From: Nitrospira sp.
GTDB taxonomy: Bacteria; Nitrospirota; Nitrospiria; Nitrospirales; Nitrospiraceae
Direction: 5' to 3'
DNA: 64,000 nucleotides
Assembly (NCBI GenBank): GCA_030653545.1
Contig: JAURZE010000013.1
Location: 124,001-188,000 of the forward strand
The notes under the pieces are model-generated. The model was not told the origin of the DNA, did no database searches, and saw only the letters and a list, made by a program, of their open reading frames with translations. Both the position numbers and the translations under genes were made by a program. Shown here one piece after another: positions 45,448-53,854 of this stretch; positions within the stretch are counted from its first letter, which is position 1, and each line of letters begins with the position of its first letter.

Positions 45448-47625
45448 TTATTTTTCCTGCCACGCCCGAATACGCCGCGCCGAGATCACCCCCTCGACCC
45501 GTTCAATCGCCTTCAGCACATGATTGATGTGCTTCGTATCATTGACTTCGACGACAAAATCCAACACCGCCTTCCGGTCTTCACGCGTCGCGATTTCCGC
45601 CCGGCTGATGTTCGCCTGACATTCCGCAATTGCGGATGATACATTCGCCAACACCCCGGTCTTGTCGACTGCCATCACCGACACTTTCACCGGGTGCAAC
45701 CCCGGCGTCGCCGTATCCCATTCCACCTCGACCAGCCGTTCCCGATCGTAATCCAGCGCTTCCAGATTGGGGCAATCCACCGAGTGGATGGTCAATCCGC
45801 GCCCGCGGGTAATGTAGCCGAGAATCCGATCCCCCGGCACCGGATTACAGCAACGAGAGAGCTGCATCAAGAGATCGCGCGCGCCTTTGACGCGTACGCC
45901 TTTGTCGTCGGATTTGCCGACCGGGGTCTTCGGTGTCGAAACCGGCTCCGCGACCGGCACTGCAGTTCCCGGCGATGGCGTCACCAGCTTCGCGATTACC
46001 TCTGCCGTCGCAAGATGGCCGAATCCTACCGCCGCCATCAGTTCGTCGAGCGTGTCATGCCCGAGCTGCCGCGCCACCTCCAATAGTTGCTCCGACCGCA
46101 GCATCTGCGCCGGCGCAAACGAGTGGCGCCGCAACTCCGACTCCAAGAGACGCCGCCCGATGTCGATGCTGCGCGTTTGCTCTTCGGCTTTGACCCAATG
46201 TTTGATTTTTGTCTTGGCGCGCGAGGTCCGGACAAACTTGAGCCAGTCCTTATGCGGCGTCTGGTTCGGCGACGTGAGAATTTCAACCGTATCCCCGCTC
46301 GTCACCTGATGCTTCAACGGCACAATCTTGCCATTGATCTTGGCCCCGACACAATGGTCACCGACTTCCGTGTGGATGGCATAGGCAAAGTCGACCGGGG
46401 TGGATCCCTTCGGCAGTTCCTTCACGATCCCCTTGGGCGTAAACACATAGACCACGTCGTGAAAGAGCTCAAGCTTGACGGAGTCCATGAACTGGCGATT
46501 GTCCGGCAGATCGGTGTGCCACTCGACAAACTGGTGTAACCAGCCGAACGCCTTGTTATCTTTCTCTGCAACCTTGCCCTGCTCTTTATATTTCCAATGC
46601 GCCGCAATCCCGTATTCTGCCACGCGATGCATTTCGTCGGTTCGAATCTGGAATTCGACGTGCTCGCCCTTCGGTCCGACCACCGTCGTGTGCAGCGATT
46701 GATAGAGGTTGGATTTGGGGATCGCGATGTAGTCCTTAAACCGGCCTGGCAGCGGGCGCCAGAGCGAATGGATCACCCCGAGCAAGGCATAACAGTTCAT
46801 CTTCGTATCGGTGATGATCCGCAAGGCCGTGAGGTCGTAGACTTCCTCAAAGGAAATATCCTGCTTGTTCATCTTCTGGTAAATGCCATACAAGTGCTTC
46901 GGGCGCCCGTACACCGTCCCCTGCAACCCGACGTCGGTCAGCGCCTTTTCGACCAGATCGCGCACTTCCTGAATGTATTGTTCCCGGTCTTCATCGCGCT
47001 TTGCGACACGCACCCGCAGCATTTCGTACACATCGGGCTTGAGGTGCTTGAGACACAAGTCTTCCAGTTCATTCTTCACCCAGCCGATCCCGATCCGGTT
47101 GGCGAGCGGAGCGTAAATCTCCAGGGTCTCCTGGGCAATTTCCAGGCGCTTCGCCTCGCCCAAGTGCTCCAGTGTCCGCATATTATGGAGGCGATCGGCC
47201 AGCTTGATGATGACGACGCGGATATCGTCCGCCATCGACAGGACCATTTTGCGGAAATTCTCCGCCTGCTTTTCTTCATAGCTCCGGAACGTGATCTTCC
47301 CGATCTTGGTTACCCCGTCGACCAGATGGACCACTTCTTTCCCGAACTCGCGCTCCAGTTCGGCCGGCGTCGCTACCGTGTCTTCCAAGGTGTCGTGCAG
47401 CAGTCCCGCCACCACCGCCGCCACATCAGTTTTGAGCAAGGTCAGCACGCCGGCGACGGCGACCGGATGCTGCACGTAGGGCTCGCCGGAACGGCGCGTT
47501 TGCCCTTCATGCACTCTGGCAGAGAAGTCATAGGCCTTGCGCACCAGACTGAGATCGGCCTCCGGCTGATAGCTCCGCACACGGTCGAGGAGCTGATCGA
47601 TATCTGTGACGGTTTCGTAGACCAT
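45448..47625 (-). CDS. bifunctional (p)ppGpp synthetase/hydrolase RelA/SpoT
   Basis: 725 residues. The N-terminal HD hydrolase has VHEGQTRRSGEPYVQHP and GLLHDTLEDT. The synthetase domain has RFKDYIAIPKSNLYQSLHTTVVGPKG. The TGS domain (about 390-450) and C-terminal ACT domain (about 650-725) follow. The RFKD motif is the bifunctional type. It is probably the only long RSH of the organism (inference). ATG 47625 matches the family start. It lies 8 bp behind recJ and is cotranscribed with it. Confidence 0.95.
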   Translation of the reverse strand: MVYETVTDIDQLLDRVRSYQPEADLSLVRKAYDFSARVHEGQTRRSGEPYVQHPVAVAGVLTLLKTDVAAVVAGLLHDTLEDTVATPAELEREFGKEVVHLVDGVTKIGKITFRSYEEKQAENFRKMVLSMADDIRVVIIKLADRLHNMRTLEHLGEAKRLEIAQETLEIYAPLANRIGIGWVKNELEDLCLKHLKPDVYEMLRVRVAKRDEDREQYIQEVRDLVEKALTDVGLQGTVYGRPKHLYGIYQKMNKQDISFEEVYDLTALRIITDTKMNCYALLGVIHSLWRPLPGRFKDYIAIPKSNLYQSLHTTVVGPKGEHVEFQIRTDEMHRVAEYGIAAHWKYKEQGKVAEKDNKAFGWLHQFVEWHTDLPDNRQFMDSVKLELFHDVVYVFTPKGIVKELPKGSTPVDFAYAIHTEVGDHCVGAKINGKIVPLKHQVTSGDTVEILTSPNQTPHKDWLKFVRTSRAKTKIKHWVKAEEQTRSIDIGRRLLESELRRHSFAPAQMLRSEQLLEVARQLGHDTLDELMAAVGFGHLATAEVIAKLVTPSPGTAVPVAEPVSTPKTPVGKSDDKGVRVKGARDLLMQLSRCCNPVPGDRILGYITRGRGLTIHSVDCPNLEALDYDRERLVEVEWDTATPGLHPVKVSVMAVDKTGVLANVSSAIAECQANISRAEIATREDRKAVLDFVVEVNDTKHINHVLKAIERVEGVISARRIRAWQEK

Positions 47626-47632
47626 CGACGCG

Positions 47633-49330
47633 TTACTCCCTCGCCGTCGCGCGCATATCCCGAATGCGCAATTGAATGCGGTCGTGCCCGTTCCAGTGAT
47701 TAATCTCGGGCGTGAAGGCCAGATCAACCGGCTGGTTGAGCGTCAATCCCTGCTCCGAAAGCGACTTCATGCCGAACCCGATACTGTCGAACGGCAGCGA
47801 CCGCCCCTGCCGGACCGTCATTTTCAAATGTTTCTCGCCGACGACGCGCGCCTCCATGATCGCCAATCCCTTCACGGCAAACATCGGCTCAGGGTTCCCC
47901 GCCCCGAATGGATGCAGCGATCCGATTTCCTGGAGGAGGCGCATATTGACTTCCGTTAGCGACACTTCAGAGTCGAGGTGCAGCGTAGGGACCACTTTTC
48001 CCGTCGAGGACCAGGCTCCTGCCACCGCCGCAAACCGTGCCTGAAATTCCGGCAATTGAGATTCGTGAATCGTCATCCCCGCTGCGCTAGGGTGCCCGCC
48101 GAATGCCACGAGCAGATCCTTGCACGAGGCCAAGGCTTGGTAGAGATCAAATCCTGGGATGGTCCTAGCCGATCCTTTGCCGATCCCCTGTTCATTGATG
48201 GCCATCACAATCGCCGGGCGATGATAGCGCTCCATTAACCGCGCGGCTACAATACCCACCACGCCGAGATGCCAGCCGCGGGAGGCCAACACAATCGCCG
48301 GCGGCACCTCGCCACCCTCAAGCATCGCGACGGCTTCCCGCATGATGTCTGCTTCAAGCTCCTGCCGGCGACGATTGAGCTGTTCAAGCTCCTGTGCGAG
48401 CTGCATCGCCTCCGATTCGGACTCGGTCGTCAGCAACTGCACGCCTTTGATCGCATGGTCCAACCGCCCTGCTGCGTTCAGCCTGGGCCCGAGCTTGAAT
48501 CCCACCGTCTCCGAAGTGCACTCACGCGTCACTCCGGCAACCTGTTTCAACGCACGAATCCCGCAACGCGACCCGCGCGACAGTTGGCGCAACCCTTCCT
48601 GAACAAATCCCCGGTTCTCATCCTGCAATGGCACCACATCGGCAATCGTCGACAAGGCCACCAGATCCAGCAGCGAATCGAGCGACACCGTCCCCTGACT
48701 GTAGCGCTGCCGGTAGGCATCGGCCACCTTGTAGGCTAATCCACCGGAGCAGAGCCCGCGGAACGGATAGCGCGCCTCCCGCCTGTGCGGATTCATAACC
48801 GCCAGCGCCGGCGGCATCTGCTCATCCGTCTGATGGTGGTCGGTCACAATGACATCCATCCCCAACTGATTGGCGACGGCAATTTCATGGTGTGAGGTGG
48901 TCCCGCAATCCGAGGTGACCAGCAGCTTCACCCCCTCCGCGGCCAGCGCCCGCACCGCCCCTTCATTCAACCCGTATCCCTCCCGAACCCGATGCGGCAC
49001 ATAGGCTTGTGCGTTGGCGCCGAGCCCGCGGAAGAACGAATAATAAATACTCGTAGCCGACATTCCATCCACGTCGTAGTCGCCATAGAAACAGACCCGC
49101 TCACTATGCTGCACGGCATAGTGCAATCGATCGATGGCGGCTTCGATGTCGGGGATCAAAAAGGGATCGTGCGCACGGAGCGGGGTCATCCAGGCGGTGG
49201 CTTCATCAGGCGTGGTGACGCCGCGCGCTAACAGTAGGCCTGCCGTCGCAGGCGAGATCGACAAGGCCTGGGCCAATGTCGCCCGCCGGCCGGGATCGAT
49301 ATCACGAAACACCCAGAGCTTAGACGTCAT
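47633..49330 (-). CDS. recJ: single-stranded-DNA-specific exonuclease RecJ
   Basis: 565 residues, 5'-3' ssDNA exonuclease of recombination and mismatch repair. DHH-family motifs: YGDYDVDGMSATS (82-94), LVTSDCGTTSHHE (about 138-150), VTDHHQTDE (162-170), and the DHHA1 motif FGGHPSAAGMT. The C-terminal OB-like part ends RIRDMRATARE. It is upstream of relA/spoT. Confidence 0.96.
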   Translation of the reverse strand: MTSKLWVFRDIDPGRRATLAQALSISPATAGLLLARGVTTPDEATAWMTPLRAHDPFLIPDIEAAIDRLHYAVQHSERVCFYGDYDVDGMSATSIYYSFFRGLGANAQAYVPHRVREGYGLNEGAVRALAAEGVKLLVTSDCGTTSHHEIAVANQLGMDVIVTDHHQTDEQMPPALAVMNPHRREARYPFRGLCSGGLAYKVADAYRQRYSQGTVSLDSLLDLVALSTIADVVPLQDENRGFVQEGLRQLSRGSRCGIRALKQVAGVTRECTSETVGFKLGPRLNAAGRLDHAIKGVQLLTTESESEAMQLAQELEQLNRRRQELEADIMREAVAMLEGGEVPPAIVLASRGWHLGVVGIVAARLMERYHRPAIVMAINEQGIGKGSARTIPGFDLYQALASCKDLLVAFGGHPSAAGMTIHESQLPEFQARFAAVAGAWSSTGKVVPTLHLDSEVSLTEVNMRLLQEIGSLHPFGAGNPEPMFAVKGLAIMEARVVGEKHLKMTVRQGRSLPFDSIGFGMKSLSEQGLTLNQPVDLAFTPEINHWNGHDRIQLRIRDMRATARE

Positions 49331-49508
49331 CCATGCCTCGGTACGGGCTACAGGCGAATAGGGTCAACAGGTCGGATACCGCGGATGGTAAATGCTCACC
49401 ATCCCTTTGTCAAACCATGCGAAAACGGTCGCTACAGAGAAGATCGGAGGCGGATCATATACCGGACGGAGAGGACAATGGAGCCAGCGGAGGGAGGGAA
49501 ATGAAGAA

Positions 49509-49540
49509 GGGGAACGCGAACCAGTCGTTCGCTATTCCCC
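49509..49540 (-). terminator. terminator overlapping the pup stop codon
   Basis: A hairpin with left arm 49509-49521 and right arm 49527-49540 (GGGGAA..GCGAAC paired with GTTCGC..TTCCCC, one small bulge), followed on the minus strand by TTCTTCATTTCC. The pup TAG (49532-49534) lies inside the stem, so the transcript ends directly behind pup. Confidence 0.65.
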
Positions 49541-49729
49541 CCCCTTTTGCACGTAGTTCTTGACGAACTCTTCAGCGTTCTTTTCGAGGACCTCGTCGAT
49601 CTCATCGACGAGCTTGTCGATATCTTCCGTGAGCTTCTTCCCGGTCTCAACGACCTTCGGATTCGCCTTGACCTCGTCCTTCGATTGAGGCTCGCGTTTC
49701 GGCTCCTGCTTGCGCTCCTGTTTTTCCAT
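49532..49729 (-). CDS. pup: prokaryotic ubiquitin-like protein Pup
   Basis: 65 residues, highly charged and disordered in the N-terminal half (MEKQERKQEPKREPQSKDEVK). The C-terminal half KLTEDIDKLVDEIDEVLEKN and AEEFVKNYVQKGGE is closely like actinobacterial Pup (LLDEIDDVLEENAEDFVRAYVQKGGQ in Mycobacterium). It ends in GGE, so the ligatable Glu is already present and Dop deamidation is unnecessary. The conserved helix (about 33-60) binds the Mpa coiled coil. It lies about 45 kb from the mpa-dop-prcBA-pafA operon, alone, with its own terminator. GGAGG precedes the ATG. Confidence 0.95.
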   Translation of the reverse strand: MEKQERKQEPKREPQSKDEVKANPKVVETGKKLTEDIDKLVDEIDEVLEKNAEEFVKNYVQKGGE

Positions 49730-49794
49730 CCGAGCACCTCCCGTAGTTCTGGGAAACTCTCGTGGACCAGCGCGGCGCGTGATCCCTTGCGATC

Positions 49795-49824
49795 ACCTTA
49801 CCTTAGGGTTATTTCAGCCGTCAA
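49795..49824 (-). promoter_or_regulatory. possible promoter of pup
   Basis: Minus-strand TTGACG (49819-49824) and TAAGGT (49795-49800) 18 bp apart, 66 bp upstream of the pup ATG. A second TAAGGT at 49800-49805 is too close (13 bp). The same -35/-10 pair type occurs before the SmbP-like gene. Confidence 0.35.
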
Positions 49825-49857
49825 GCCAAGCAGAGAATCGTGTGGCGATTCTTCGCT

Positions 49858-49893
49858 TTCGTGGCTCACGACCGTCTGATCGTGAGCCACGAA
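49858..49893 (-). terminator. hairpin downstream of hppA
   Basis: A perfect 14-bp stem (TTCGTGGCTCACGA with TCGTGAGCCACGAA; 49858-49871 and 49880-49893) and 8-nt loop, 10 bp after the hppA stop. There is no U-tract. A smaller hairpin (GAATCG-5 nt-CGATTC, 49835-49851) follows it on the minus strand. Together they may terminate hppA or protect its 3' end. Confidence 0.6.
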
Positions 49894-49903
49894 GATCGAA
49901 ACC

Positions 49904-51958
49904 CTATTTCACAATCAAGGATACAATCAACAGCGCCACAATATTGATGACTTTGATCATCGGATTGATCGCCGGACCGGCCGTATCCTTATAGGGATCG
50001 CCGACCGTATCGCCGGTAACCGCCGCCTTGTGCGTATCGGTCCCCTTCTTGCCCTGCTCTTCAATGTACTTCTTGGCATTGTCCCAGGCACCGCCGCCGC
50101 TCGTCATCGAGATCGCCACGAACAAACCGGTGACAATGCTACCGACGAGCATGCCGCCCAACGCTTGCGGACCAAGAATCACACCGACCAGAATCGGGGA
50201 GATCACCGGGATTAAGCCCGGCACCATCATCTTTTTGATCGCCGCCTGCGTCACGATATCCACGCAGGTTCCGTATTCCGGCTTGCCGGTTCCCTCCATG
50301 ATGCCCTTGATAGTCCGGAACTGCCTGCGCACTTCTTCCACTACGAGACCGGCCGCCTCTCCCACCGCTTTCATACAGAGGGCGCCAAAAATAAACGGCA
50401 ACATCCCACCCAGGAATAATCCCACCAGAACAGAGGGATTGGAAAGATCGAACGTGCTCGCTCCGGCCCCCTTTGCAACCTCACGCGCATATTCGGCGAA
50501 CAACACGACCGCCGCGAGGCCAGCCGACCCGATCGCGTAGCCCTTGGTGACTGCTTTGGTCGTATTCCCGACCGCATCCAATGGATCGGTAATATCCCGC
50601 ACCTCTTTGCCGAGGTGAGCCATCTCCGCAATCCCGCCCGCGTTATCTGTAATCGGACCGAACGCATCGATCGCCACCACAATCCCCGCCATCGACAACA
50701 TCGACACCGCCGCCACGGCCACGCCATACAATCCACCCGATGCCGCGCCGCCGCAGATCGAGTAGCTCGTCAGAATCGCGCCCCCGATCACCACCACTGG
50801 TAAGGCCGTTGCCTCCATCCCAACTGCAAGCCCTGCAATGATGTTCGTCGCATGGCCTGTTTCACTGGCCTTGGCAATGGCCTTCACCGGCGCATAGCTC
50901 TTAGACGTGTAATAGTCCGTAATGAAGACCAGCGCCAGCGTCACCGCCAAGCCGATCAACGCCGCCAGGTAGTAACTCATTCCACTCACGCCACCCACGC
51001 CGGCCATGATCGTGTTCGTCACAGGGTAGAATGCGACCGCAGCAATGCCACCCGCCACGAACAGGCCCTTATAGAGCGCCGGCATGATCTCGCCGCCGGG
51101 GCTCACCTTCACGAAGAGAATCCCGATGATCGTCGCAAAGATCGTCACGCCGCCGAGGGCGAGCGGGTAGAGAATCGGCGCGCTGTTCCCATTGAATAAG
51201 GTGAAGGCCAAGACCATCGCCGCCACCGTCGTCACCGCGTAGGTTTCGAAGAGGTCCGCGGCCATACCCGCGCAATCACCGACATTGTCACCCACGTTAT
51301 CCGCAATGACCGCCGGATTACGGGGATCGTCTTCCGGAATGCCCGCTTCGACTTTTCCGACGAGATCCGCGCCCACGTCCGCCGCTTTGGTATAGATACC
51401 GCCGCCGACACGGGCAAAGACCGAAATCAGGCTGCCGCCGAATCCAAGACTTAGCAACGCATGAATCGCCTTCTCCTGTCCTGCAATCTGCGTGGCCACT
51501 GTGTAGAAAAGAGTAATGGCCAGCAGGCCTAAACCGATCAGCAACAGCCCGGTCACGGCGCCACCGCGAAATGCGACCGTCAGCGCCGCATTCATTCCTT
51601 TATGGGCCGCCTGAGCCGTCCGCACGTTCGCCCGCACCGCGATCACCATGCCCACATAGCCGGCCAGCGATGACGCGCCGGCGCCGATTAAAAATCCGAT
51701 CGCGGTCAGTAGTCCGAATTTATCCGAGAACGCCCCTGCTCCCCACAGCATGACGAACAGCACCGCGGCAACGACGCCGACGGTTCGATACTGGCGGTTC
51801 AGATAGGCGCTCGCGCCCTCCTGAATTGCCTTCGCGATTTCCTGCATTTTGGGATTACCGGCGTCGAGCTTGAACACCCACATCGCCAGATAGAGACCGT
51901 AGGCAATACCGGTGACTGCTGCGATCAATGCAAAAGTAACGATGGCTGAGTCGCTCAC
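49904..51958 (-). CDS. hppA: membrane-bound proton-translocating pyrophosphatase
   Basis: 684 residues and about 16 transmembrane helices. It couples pyrophosphate hydrolysis to ion transport. Substrate-site motifs: [45 protein letters not shown], and the C-terminal [20 protein letters not shown]. The position that controls K+ need reads [10 protein letters not shown] (Lys, not Ala), which in the family marks the K+-independent, H+-pumping type. GTG start with AGGAGG upstream. Promoter elements at 52101-52129. Divergent from the small gene at 52236. Confidence 0.96.
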   Translation of the reverse strand: MSDSAIVTFALIAAVTGIAYGLYLAMWVFKLDAGNPKMQEIAKAIQEGASAYLNRQYRTVGVVAAVLFVMLWGAGAFSDKFGLLTAIGFLIGAGASSLAGYVGMVIAVRANVRTAQAAHKGMNAALTVAFRGGAVTGLLLIGLGLLAITLFYTVATQIAGQEKAIHALLSLGFGGSLISVFARVGGGIYTKAADVGADLVGKVEAGIPEDDPRNPAVIADNVGDNVGDCAGMAADLFETYAVTTVAAMVLAFTLFNGNSAPILYPLALGGVTIFATIIGILFVKVSPGGEIMPALYKGLFVAGGIAAVAFYPVTNTIMAGVGGVSGMSYYLAALIGLAVTLALVFITDYYTSKSYAPVKAIAKASETGHATNIIAGLAVGMEATALPVVVIGGAILTSYSICGGAASGGLYGVAVAAVSMLSMAGIVVAIDAFGPITDNAGGIAEMAHLGKEVRDITDPLDAVGNTTKAVTKGYAIGSAGLAAVVLFAEYAREVAKGAGASTFDLSNPSVLVGLFLGGMLPFIFGALCMKAVGEAAGLVVEEVRRQFRTIKGIMEGTGKPEYGTCVDIVTQAAIKKMMVPGLIPVISPILVGVILGPQALGGMLVGSIVTGLFVAISMTSGGGAWDNAKKYIEEQGKKGTDTHKAAVTGDTVGDPYKDTAGPAINPMIKVINIVALLIVSLIVK

Positions 51959-52100
51959 GGGATACCCTCCTAGTGGTTAAACGACCATTGAATGTCGCTC
52001 AATTCCCCGTGGCTTCAACCCATCCGAAGGACACTTCGAGAAGAAGTCCGCAGGGTGGTGCAGGTGCCGCTATGGTGCTAACTAGCCGAAAAACTTGGTT

Positions 52101-52129
52101 AGTCTATACAGATGGTTGAAAGGGATCAA
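52101..52129 (-). promoter_or_regulatory. possible promoter of hppA
   Basis: Minus-strand TTGATC (52124-52129), 17-bp spacer, TAGACT (52101-52106), about 143 bp upstream of the GTG start. Both boxes match consensus at four of six positions. The long leader (about 137 nt) has no recognised riboswitch. Confidence 0.35.
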
Positions 52130-52186
52130 GGTGAAAGATGGGGACAATGGAGAGGCGAAAATCTTCCTGAGGGATTACACTGTTGT

Positions 52187-52215
52187 TTGCGGGGAAGAAT
52201 CAGACTTGCTATAGT
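52187..52215 (+). promoter_or_regulatory. promoter of the small unknown gene at 52236
   Basis: TTGCGG (52187-52192), 17-bp spacer, TATAGT (52210-52215), 20 bp before the ATG. A transcription start near 52222 leaves a short leader that holds only the GGAGGG ribosome-binding site. Confidence 0.5.
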
Positions 52216-52235
52216 CCGCGCAAGTGGAGGGCTGT

Positions 52236-52490
52236 ATGGGATTTGAGCCGAACTATATCGTGATCGATGGACAGACGTTCAGCAAGGTCAAGCTGGCGTT
52301 GGACAACCATGTCTACAAGAACTGCCAGATCGACGATTGCGATCTGTACTACAGCGGCGGGCAATACGAACTGCTCGATACCCACGTGACGAATTCACGC
52401 CTGGTCCTCAACCACCCCGCCAAGGGCATCTACAACTCCCTGCAAATTTTTAAGATGAAGTCGCCGAGTTCCAAGGTCATCTTCGAGTAG
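52236..52490 (+). CDS. small hypothetical protein
   Basis: 84 residues with alternating hydrophobic and polar residues (YIVIDGQTFSKVKLALDNHVYKNCQIDDCDLYYSGG), suggesting a right-handed beta-helix/pentapeptide-repeat-like strand pattern. No signal peptide. ATG 52236 follows GGAGGG and a good promoter; a GTG four codons earlier is too close to the promoter. Function unknown. Confidence 0.65.
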   Translation: MGFEPNYIVIDGQTFSKVKLALDNHVYKNCQIDDCDLYYSGGQYELLDTHVTNSRLVLNHPAKGIYNSLQIFKMKSPSSKVIFE

Positions 52491-52586
52491 CATCCTTCGT
52501 ATCTCGGAAACGTCATTCGCCTCTCGCACGTGCGGAGACCGTTCGGCCTCCGCCACGAGATGGGCTTCACGAGCGACGAGATACGG

Positions 52587-53846
52587 CTACTTATTGACGG
52601 GAATGTTCTCGGTGCGTTTCACGATGTCGATCGCCTGAAAGACCGGATCTTGCGATCCCTTGGAGGCTTCGGCTTCGACACGCTGGAGGAACGGCGCAGG
52701 GCCACTGATCGGCGCATAGTTCAAGGTCACGTCAACGTCGAACGTCTTCGTATCTTTCGGCGTGGGGAAGGTAAAGGTTTCGACCCGCGTTTCGTCGGGC
52801 TTTAACACCGTGTCTTCGAGCACTTTCACCGCCTCAAAATCAAAGACGGTCTTTTGGCCCTTGGCATCGGCATAGGTCCGGCCATAGACCCGCCTATCGG
52901 CAAAGACCGTTTTCAGATTCTTGCCTTTGATATCGAGATCCAACACCACCGACGCCCAGGCCGGATGGGTTGTGGGCAGGTTATGCGGTACGAGGCTTTG
53001 CACTTTCACAATGACGGTGGTCTTATCCCCGTCGATCTTGGTCTGCACATCCAGCTTCGCCGCTTCCTGCCGCAGCTTGCCGATGCGCCCGGGGAACGTA
53101 TGGTTGGCGACTTTGCGTTTCTTCTCTCCGTTGGCCGATTCTCCGACCTGCTCCGGCATATGGCAGCTCTGACACTCTTTGCCGGACTTCACGGCCTGAC
53201 TCTGCTCATAGCTCCCCAGCAAATCATTGGCCTTGCCCAGATTCGCCGCCGAGGGGACGGACTGGTGGCAGTTCAGGCAGAGATCGGACTTTTGAAACAG
53301 ACCCAGTTCCATCGATTGATGCGCGAGATTCTGGACAAAATCTTTGTAGGGGCCATAGAGCGTCTTGCTGCCCAGTTCGTATTTCGGTTCCGGCGGTTGC
53401 TTGGCCCGATCGACCTGCTTAATCAAATGGCATTGTGCGCAGGCCACGCCATCCAATGAAGGATCTCCCGCCTTGGCCTGATCCACGAAGAGCTGAGCTT
53501 GATCAGGAAACTCACGCACATGGGGCGCATGACAGCGGAAGCACATCGCCTTATCTTTACCTGCGGAGGAATTCAGATACGCATCCAGCGAAGCACGGAA
53601 GGCCGGCGAATGGATCGACTTGGAGAGCGGAGAGGTTTCCCACTCTTCGAACACACGCTCATGACATCGCTTGCACTTACTGGAGTTGGGAAAGGCCTTT
53701 TCGATTACCGCCTGTGACTTGGCATCCTGCGCATATAAGCCGGGCTCCCCGCCGCTCCAGATAACCAACGCGCCGATAAGCACCGCGAGACCCACGACTC
53801 CCTGCTTGATGCGCTTGTATAAACCCACGCCACAATCCTTCTTCAA
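52587..53846 (-). CDS. periplasmic pentahaem c-type cytochrome (second of a tandem pair)
   Basis: 419 residues with a signal peptide/anchor (VVGLAVLIGALVIWSGG). Five CXXCH sites start at Cys58, Cys102, Cys136, Cys190 and Cys225. The C-terminal half (about 255-400) is a haem-free beta-rich domain (TKIDGDKTTVIVKVQSLVPHNLPTTHPAWASVVLDL). It is paralogous to the neighbouring cytochrome at 53855 and to 37549. Last gene of the operon; the start is 8 bp from the upstream cytochrome stop. A role as electron acceptor/relay is inferred. Confidence 0.92.
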   Translation of the reverse strand: MKKDCGVGLYKRIKQGVVGLAVLIGALVIWSGGEPGLYAQDAKSQAVIEKAFPNSSKCKRCHERVFEEWETSPLSKSIHSPAFRASLDAYLNSSAGKDKAMCFRCHAPHVREFPDQAQLFVDQAKAGDPSLDGVACAQCHLIKQVDRAKQPPEPKYELGSKTLYGPYKDFVQNLAHQSMELGLFQKSDLCLNCHQSVPSAANLGKANDLLGSYEQSQAVKSGKECQSCHMPEQVGESANGEKKRKVANHTFPGRIGKLRQEAAKLDVQTKIDGDKTTVIVKVQSLVPHNLPTTHPAWASVVLDLDIKGKNLKTVFADRRVYGRTYADAKGQKTVFDFEAVKVLEDTVLKPDETRVETFTFPTPKDTKTFDVDVTLNYAPISGPAPFLQRVEAEASKGSQDPVFQAIDIVKRTENIPVNK

Positions 53847-53854
53847 TGGCTACC

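Noticed and set aside
46597-47703. Plus-strand open frame of 368 codons opposite relA/spoT
   Set aside because: Mirror of the RelA/SpoT gene caused by high GC; the composition is Arg/His-rich nonsense.
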